This document shows, one piece after another, positions 58,303-64,000 of a DNA stretch of 64,000 bases; position 1 is the stretch's first letter, and every line of letters begins with the position of its first letter. The notes under the pieces were generated by a model. The model had not been told where the DNA came from and did no database searches. It saw only the letters and a list, made by a program, of their open reading frames with translations. The position numbers and the translations under genes are program-made. The stretch comes from an uncultured Bacteroidota bacterium (GTDB lineage Bacteria; Bacteroidota; Bacteroidia; Flavobacteriales_D; Crocinitomicaceae): positions 1 through 64,000 of the forward strand of contig CALCCB010000163.1 of assembly GCA_937899625.1 (NCBI GenBank). Reading direction: 5' to 3'.

Positions 58303-58760
58303 GAGCAGAGTTCATTTAAATATTTGTCATCAATTGAATCGAATGAATTCAGGCTGTCACTGTCTACATCGAGCACCGCTACAACAGAGCTGTCTTTTAT
58401 CAACGGAACAACGATCTCACTTTTCGAATCTGAACTGCAGGCAATATGACCGGGAAACGCATCAACATCCGGGACGACAATTGTTCTTTTTTCAGCCCAT
58501 GAAGTACCACACACCCCCTTGCCCGATCTTATTCTGGTGCAAGCGATCGGACCTTGAAAAGGACCGAGCACAAGCTCCTCTCCTTTAACGATATAAAAAC
58601 CGACCCAAAAAAACCCAAGACCCTGTTTCAGGGCCGCAGATACATTGGCAAGATTAGCGATCAGGTCACCTTCTCCTGTTATCAATCCCTTGATTTGAGG
58701 GAGTAAAGATTGGTAGATCTCCTCTTTTGTTCCGACGATTTGTTTTAGTTCCTCAGCCAT
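58281..58760 (-). CDS. GAF-domain free methionine-(R)-sulfoxide reductase-like protein
   Basis: GPIACTRIRSGKGVCGTSW...PGHIACSSDSKSEIVVPL fRMsr cysteines. Confidence 0.9.
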   Translation of the reverse strand: MAEELKQIVGTKEEIYQSLLPQIKGLITGEGDLIANLANVSAALKQGLGFFWVGFYIVKGEELVLGPFQGPIACTRIRSGKGVCGTSWAEKRTIVVPDVDAFPGHIACSSDSKSEIVVPLIKDSSVVAVLDVDSDSLNSFDSIDDKYLNELCSWLSEYF

Positions 58761-58840
58761 AACTTTAAGTTACACAAAGTTGGATTTTTTAAAGTGATAA
58801 TGCAATTATTTAAGTATCTTCAATAGAAAACAGTACAAAA

Positions 58841-59566
58841 ATGCTAGAAAAGATCAATCTGGATAAGGTGTTATTCCTTGATATTGAAACGGTGCCCCAA
58901 CAGTATAAGTATGTAGATCTGGATGTAAAGACAAAAGAACTATTTGATGCAAAGACTCGTTTCATGCAGTCTGAAGAAAAAGAATATACCGATATCTACA
59001 ACGAACGGGCCGGGATTTATGCTGAATTTGGCAAGATCATTTGTATTTCTGTTGGATTAGTAACTGAAACAAGAACAGGAAAACAGATGCGGCTGAAGTC
59101 ATTTTATCATGATGATGAAGAAACACTCTTGAAACAATTCATCGGTCTTTTAAACAACAACTACAACACGCAATATCATATCTTATGTGGACACAATGCG
59201 AAAGAATTTGATTTTCCGTATATCTGCAGAAGAATACTCATTAATGGGCTGAAACTTCCACCCATATTGGATATAGCGGGTAAAAAACCATGGGAGATAT
59301 CACATCTTGACACAATGGAGCTATGGAAATTTGGCGATTTTAAAGCTTATACGTCTTTATCGTTGCTTTGTCATGTTTTCGGAATCCCCACTCCTAAAGA
59401 TGATATTTCAGGAGCTGACGTTGCCAGGGTCTACTATGAGGATGGTGATCTGGAACGGATCAAAGTGTATTGCGAAAAGGATGTCGTTGCGTTGATTCAG
59501 CTTTTTCTAAAAATGAGAGGAGATAACCTTGTTGAAGAGGCCGAGATCCATTATTCTCATCAATAG
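58841..59566 (+). CDS. predicted 3'-5' exonuclease (RNase H-like/PolB-associated)
   Basis: VLFLDIETVPQ; ILCGHNAKEFDFPYICRR; CEKDVVALIQLF DED residues. Confidence 0.9.
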   Translation: MLEKINLDKVLFLDIETVPQQYKYVDLDVKTKELFDAKTRFMQSEEKEYTDIYNERAGIYAEFGKIICISVGLVTETRTGKQMRLKSFYHDDEETLLKQFIGLLNNNYNTQYHILCGHNAKEFDFPYICRRILINGLKLPPILDIAGKKPWEISHLDTMELWKFGDFKAYTSLSLLCHVFGIPTPKDDISGADVARVYYEDGDLERIKVYCEKDVVALIQLFLKMRGDNLVEEAEIHYSHQ

Positions 59567-59575
59567 AATAAAAAA

Positions 59576-59609
59576 AGCCGCTGCAACAAAAGGGCTGCAA
59601 CGGCTTTTA
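59576..59609 (+). terminator. rho-independent terminator
   Basis: AGCCGCTGCA...TGCAACGGCT stem with one mismatch, then T4; upstream A tract suggests bidirectionality. Confidence 0.7.
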
Positions 59610-59628
59610 TCCTTATTTAACTAAATTC

Positions 59629-60021
59629 TTACTGAACGAAAACCGTTTCTTCAGAAGTTGTTTCTTCTTCTACTTTAATGATTCCCTGACCAGTCAAACC
59701 ACTCGAAGTATAAGCCTTAATGTCCAATACAGCTACTCCTGCTTGCCCAAGCTGGTATACATCATTAAAATTGAAAACCGCTACTCCCGATGAATTCGTT
59801 TCAGTAGTATCATACAACACAACATTTGCAGGCTGGTTGATCGTGGACTTTCCATAAAGAATAACTGTGGCCCCCTCAACATACTGACCTGAAGAATTCT
59901 TTACATAGATCTTAGCGATCGTATCACCTTTCTTACGGCATCCAACCGAAAGACCGATAGTAAATAAAACCATCAGGGCGAATAAAACGTATTTTCCATT
60001 CATCGTTTTCATAATCTTCAC
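59629..60021 (-). CDS. small lipoprotein (paralog A)
   Basis: LFTIGLSVGCRKK lipobox; KIYVKNSSGQYVEGATVILYG. Confidence 0.72.
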   Translation of the reverse strand: MKIMKTMNGKYVLFALMVLFTIGLSVGCRKKGDTIAKIYVKNSSGQYVEGATVILYGKSTINQPANVVLYDTTETNSSGVAVFNFNDVYQLGQAGVAVLDIKAYTSSGLTGQGIIKVEEETTSEETVFVQ

Positions 60022-60026
60022 TTTTA

Positions 60027-60410
60027 TTAGTTAGGTAAGTAGAGCGTCTCTACAGCCGTAATATGTTCTCTACATTTTACATGACCCTCCACTGTTTTTG
60101 GGTCGTATTTTACAATAATATTAAAGAATCCTACTGTCTCTTCACCCGCATCTTTAAAGTACTCATCCATATTGAATGCAGCAAAGCCAGACTCGTTTGT
60201 CAATACTGTATCAACGTATGGATTCGTTGGAGGGTTGGAGTTTAGGTCTCCGATCACAATTACCTGAGCGCCAGTGATCAACTCATTGTTCATCGAACGC
60301 ACAAAAATCTTGAGTACAGACGGGTCCTTGCTTTCACAGCCGGAAAGTGTAAGTAGCACCATCAGGCCCATAACACTTAACACACTCATACTTAACCCTT
60401 TCTTCATCAT
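60027..60410 (-). CDS. small lipoprotein (paralog B)
   Basis: LLTLSGCESKDP lipobox; KIFVRSMNNELITGAQVIVIGD, same layout as the neighbouring gene. Confidence 0.72.
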   Translation of the reverse strand: MMKKGLSMSVLSVMGLMVLLTLSGCESKDPSVLKIFVRSMNNELITGAQVIVIGDLNSNPPTNPYVDTVLTNESGFAAFNMDEYFKDAGEETVGFFNIIVKYDPKTVEGHVKCREHITAVETLYLPN

Positions 60411-60580
60411 ATTCTTTCAATAATTGAAGCCAAATATAATCTAATTTTTGCAATACTCAGAATCCTTAATTGCTCAGTATTAATTGTTATCTTCGCCCAT
60501 ATTTAGGCAGAGATGTACTACTTAAACAATTTTTCCTGTAAAAAAGTTACACATTGCCAAAGAAACTATAGGATTTCAGG

Positions 60581-61603
60581 ATGAAAGAAAGAATTGAGCA
60601 GGTTGAAAAAGAGATCGAGCAATACTTGATCACCGACATGGCAAGTCTTGAGACTTATCGCATAAAGTTTATCGGATCAAAAGGGATAACCAAAGAGCTT
60701 TTTTCTGAACTGAAGAATGTTCCCAACGAAGAAAAGAGGGCTGTAGGACAGCTACTGAACGGACTTCGTCAAAAAGCAGAACAAAAATTTGAAGAGAGCA
60801 AGGAGGTATTAGAATCTCAAGGAAGTGATTCAGAAAAACTAGACTTAAGCAGGCCTGCAAACATGGATGAACTTGGATCAAGACATCCTTTAAGTTTGGT
60901 TAGAAGCGAGATCATAGAGATTTTTTCACGGATTGGTTATTCCGTGTCCGAAGGACCTGAGATCGAAGACGACTGGCATAATTTCACAGCATTGAACTTT
61001 CCACCAGAACACCCGGCAAGAGACATGCAGGACACCTTCTTCGTAGAGAAAGGTGAAAATGAAATGGCACTTAGGACGCACACAAGTTCGGTCCAGGTGC
61101 GCGTAATGGAGTCATCACAACCACCGATCCGAACGATCTCTCCCGGAAGAGTATACCGTAACGAAGCGATTTCAGCGAGAGCCCATTGTTTCTTTCACCA
61201 GGTGGAAGGCCTATACATTGACAAAAAAGTATCATTTGCCGACTTGAAACAAACCCTTCTGTATTTCGCAAAGGAGATGTTCGGAGACAAAGCGACAATT
61301 CGTCTTCGTCCAAGTTATTTTCCGTTTACTGAACCATCAGCAGAAGTTGATGTCTCTTGTACCATCTGTAATTCAAAAGGGTGTAATGTCTGTAAATATT
61401 CAGGCTGGCTTGAGATCCTGGGGTGCGGAATGGTAGATCCGAATGTTCTTGAGGCAAGCGGGATCGATTCAAAGACATACAGTGGTTTTGCTTTTGGTAT
61501 GGGGGTAGAAAGGATAGCACAGTTGAAATACAAAGTGAATGATTTGCGTTTATATTCTGAAAACGATATTCGTTTCTTGAAACAGTTTACAGCAGGAATT
61601 TAA
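60581..61603 (+). CDS. pheS: phenylalanyl-tRNA synthetase alpha subunit
   Basis: HPLSLVRSEIIEIFSRIGYSVSEGPEIEDDWHNF; FHQVEGLYID; GFAFGMGVERIAQLKY. Confidence 0.96.
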   Translation: MKERIEQVEKEIEQYLITDMASLETYRIKFIGSKGITKELFSELKNVPNEEKRAVGQLLNGLRQKAEQKFEESKEVLESQGSDSEKLDLSRPANMDELGSRHPLSLVRSEIIEIFSRIGYSVSEGPEIEDDWHNFTALNFPPEHPARDMQDTFFVEKGENEMALRTHTSSVQVRVMESSQPPIRTISPGRVYRNEAISARAHCFFHQVEGLYIDKKVSFADLKQTLLYFAKEMFGDKATIRLRPSYFPFTEPSAEVDVSCTICNSKGCNVCKYSGWLEILGCGMVDPNVLEASGIDSKTYSGFAFGMGVERIAQLKYKVNDLRLYSENDIRFLKQFTAGI

Positions 61604-61977
61604 TGGGACTATTTGGATTTGGATCGGTTCAAAAGCTGCACCTGGAATGGGAAATTCTAACAGGAGAATCCTCTGTTGAGGAACTAATAAAATCATCTTT
61701 CATGGTTCCCGTTCTCCTTTTCAAGCACAGTACAAGATGTAGTGTTTCTTTTATGGCGCTTGAAAATTTTGAAAAAGAATGGTCATTGAGTAATGAAGAA
61801 TGCAAGATCTATTATTTGGATCTACTGAAATATAGAGCAGTTTCCAATCAGATTGCTGAGATGACAGGTGTGCACCATCAATCACCTCAGGTAATTGTTT
61901 TAAGAGAAGGCCGTGTAATTTATCATGCATCTCATAGTGCTATTTCTGCGCAAGCGATCAAACAACTATTATCATGA
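61603..61977 (+). CDS. YtxJ-like (bacillithiol system, DUF2847) thioredoxin-fold protein
   Basis: VPVLLFKHSTRCSVSFMALENFEKEW; SPQVIVLREGRVIYHASHSAI. Confidence 0.9.
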   Translation: MGLFGFGSVQKLHLEWEILTGESSVEELIKSSFMVPVLLFKHSTRCSVSFMALENFEKEWSLSNEECKIYYLDLLKYRAVSNQIAEMTGVHHQSPQVIVLREGRVIYHASHSAISAQAIKQLLS

Positions 61978-63044
61978 AAAAATACTTGATCATTGGTTTA
62001 ATTATTATTGTTGGAGTTGCACTACTTGTTGTACCTCTAATAAATGATAATGGAGGTAATGATGGCCAGGAAGATGAAGCTGTTGCAGCATTTGCTTTTG
62101 CAGACAACCTGGCGGTCCGATGGAATCAGACAATTCCAGTTGAGATCAAGGTGAAAGATGGGGTAACAAAACTTGAACTTTTTTACAACGACAGCCTCTT
62201 TAATGTTTGGAATAATCCTAAAGGAACTGTCAGCTATAACTTCAATGCGGCCTTTTTTGGTTTAGGAACGCGATCACTTGTTTTAATGGCAACATTGGAG
62301 GATGGAACTCAATTTACAGACAACAGAATGGTTCGCGTTTTATCTGATGTTAAACCTGAAATTTGGATTGCCCAGGTAGCAGGCACAAAACCCCATTTAT
62401 CGACAAGCTTTACCCAGGGACTAGAATTTAATAACGGAACACTTTACGAAGGGACGGGACAGTTTGGTCAGTCTGTTGTAGCAATTGTTGATCTTGAAAC
62501 CGGACAACACAAAAAGAAGATTGGCCTTGATGGAAATTATTTCGGAGAAGGAATAACCATTCTTGATGACAAAGTGTATCAGATCACCTGGCAGCAACAG
62601 CGTTGCTTTGTGTACGATAAAACAACCCTTGAGCTGATCAAGGACATGAACTATACCGGTGAAGGTTGGGGGATTTGTAACAACGGAGAGGAACTGATCA
62701 TGTCAGACGGAACTGAAAGGATCGCGTTCAGAGATCCGGAAACATTTCAGATCCAACGAACGATTGAAGTGTATGATGATAGAGGACCAATTACAAAGCT
62801 CAACGAGTTGGAATATATCGATGGGCTGATATACGCCAATGTATGGATGACGAACTCAGTAGTGGTTATCCAGCCGGAAAACGGAAAAGTGATTGCGGTT
62901 ATTGATGGGTCGGAATTGATCAAAGAAGGCAGAAATGGTGGTGATGTTTTGAATGGAATAGCATTGGATCAAAAGACCAATAAGTTGTACATGACTGGTA
63001 AGAACTGGAACAAGCTGATCGAAGTAAGCCTTAAGAAACCATAA
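61974..63044 (+). CDS. glutaminyl-peptide cyclotransferase
   Basis: SFTQGLEFNNGTLYEGTGQFGQS; LNELEYIDGLIYANVWMTN; VLNGIALDQKTNKLYMTGKNW. Confidence 0.93.
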   Translation: MKKYLIIGLIIIVGVALLVVPLINDNGGNDGQEDEAVAAFAFADNLAVRWNQTIPVEIKVKDGVTKLELFYNDSLFNVWNNPKGTVSYNFNAAFFGLGTRSLVLMATLEDGTQFTDNRMVRVLSDVKPEIWIAQVAGTKPHLSTSFTQGLEFNNGTLYEGTGQFGQSVVAIVDLETGQHKKKIGLDGNYFGEGITILDDKVYQITWQQQRCFVYDKTTLELIKDMNYTGEGWGICNNGEELIMSDGTERIAFRDPETFQIQRTIEVYDDRGPITKLNELEYIDGLIYANVWMTNSVVVIQPENGKVIAVIDGSELIKEGRNGGDVLNGIALDQKTNKLYMTGKNWNKLIEVSLKKP

Positions 63045-63053
63045 ATTATAGTC

Positions 63054-64000
63054 GTGGTTAAGGGTTTCTATATTCTGTTGTTGTCTCCGATTTTTGGAAT
63101 TGCACAAAATTACACCTCATATTTTTCCGGCAACCCAACAGATATGATCACTACTCCAAAAGGCGGAGTTTGTCTAATGGGGGGAGCATCTGAGCATGAT
63201 AATGCCATGAAGTGGTTTCTTGAACAGGCAAACGGTGGAGACGTGCTCGTATTGCGAACAAGTGGTTCGAATGGCTACAATGATTACATGCTGAATCAAC
63301 TGGGGGTGAATATCAATTCAGTTGAAACGATCGTATGCCACAATGCATCTGCTTCCCAAGAGACCTATTTACATGATAAAATAAAAAACGCGGAGGCCAT
63401 CTGGTTTGCTGGAGGAGACCAATGGACGTATATCTCTTACTGGCGAGATACTCCGGTTGATAGCTTGATCAATATAGCGATCAATGAGAGAAAGGCAGTC
63501 ATTGGAGGAACAAGTGCGGGCATGGCGATTCAGGGAGGGTTTTATTTTTCAGCCCAATATGGAACGGTTACAAGTGCCACGGCATTAAATAATCCGTTTA
63601 ACACCGCGGTCACAGTTTCGAATGAACCGTTTCTTCAAAATCAATTTCTGGAGGATGTAATAACGGATACGCATTACGATAATCCGGACAGAAGAGGTAG
63701 GCATGTGACTTTTTTAAGCAGGATCATGAACGATCATCAAATTGTAGGGAAAGGAATTGCCTGTGAGGAATATACAGCAATTTGTATTGACACTCTTGGC
63801 TTATGCAAAATCTTTGGAGAGTACCCTGCCTATGATGAAGATATTTACTTCATTCAACCAAACTGCGAATTGGTTGACATGGCACCTGAGGTCTGCTCGT
63901 CTTCATTACCATTGACATGGAATCACGGGGGAACCGCCCTTAAGGTTTATCATGCAAAAGGAACATTAACAGGGGTCCAGACATTCGACCTTTCAGACTG
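63054..64000 (+). CDS. cyanophycinase-like peptidase S51 family protein (truncated at window end, GTG start)
   Basis: My own translation: VVKGFYILLLSPIFGIAQNYTSYFSGNPTDM...GGVCLMGGASEHDNAMKWFLEQANGGDVLVLRTSG...IWFAGGDQWTYISYW...AVIGGTSAGMAIQGG; open to the last base. Absent from the supplied ORF track. Confidence 0.85.
   Translation, partial: MVKGFYILLLSPIFGIAQNYTSYFSGNPTDMITTPKGGVCLMGGASEHDNAMKWFLEQANGGDVLVLRTSGSNGYNDYMLNQLGVNINSVETIVCHNASASQETYLHDKIKNAEAIWFAGGDQWTYISYWRDTPVDSLINIAINERKAVIGGTSAGMAIQGGFYFSAQYGTVTSATALNNPFNTAVTVSNEPFLQNQFLEDVITDTHYDNPDRRGRHVTFLSRIMNDHQIVGKGIACEEYTAICIDTLGLCKIFGEYPAYDEDIYFIQPNCELVDMAPEVCSSSLPLTWNHGGTALKVYHAKGTLTGVQTFDLSD

Overview
The window is a continuous Bacteroidota (probably Flavobacteriales) chromosomal segment. 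That taxonomic call is inferred from T9SS/gliding genes (gldH, PorP/SprF-like, CHU_C and type A C-terminal sorting domains), TAnnTTTG promoter motifs, the large IspG form and an sdhCAB operon. It is mostly housekeeping: PiT phosphate transport, tadA, sdhCAB, ispG, mnmG, ybeY, gltX, folB, tRNA-Cys, rpiB, rnr, ferritin, holB, ricT/PSP1, gldH, pheS. I see no prophage, CRISPR array, IS element or rRNA operon. The strongest non-ORF signal is three parS-type palindromes (TGTTTCACGTGAAAC[A/T]) around mnmG and at the ybeY stop codon, which suggests ParB loading sites and proximity to the origin. A gene-free, very AT-rich interval of about 590 bp lies 11 kb away and is a weak origin candidate. The most unusual protein architectures are: a Reg_prop/Y_Y_Y sensor fused to a class III adenylate cyclase and a C-terminal HD phosphohydrolase; a predicted anti-sigma factor ending in a T9SS type B (CHU_C) domain; a secreted CotH-kinase/TSP3/CHU_C protein translationally coupled to a PorP/SprF gene; an LPG-synthase-like membrane protein with an EF-hand loop; and a long K/E/A charged-helix protein. 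A cyanophycinase-like S51 CDS missing from the ORF track runs off the right edge. One small lipoprotein gene appears frameshifted.
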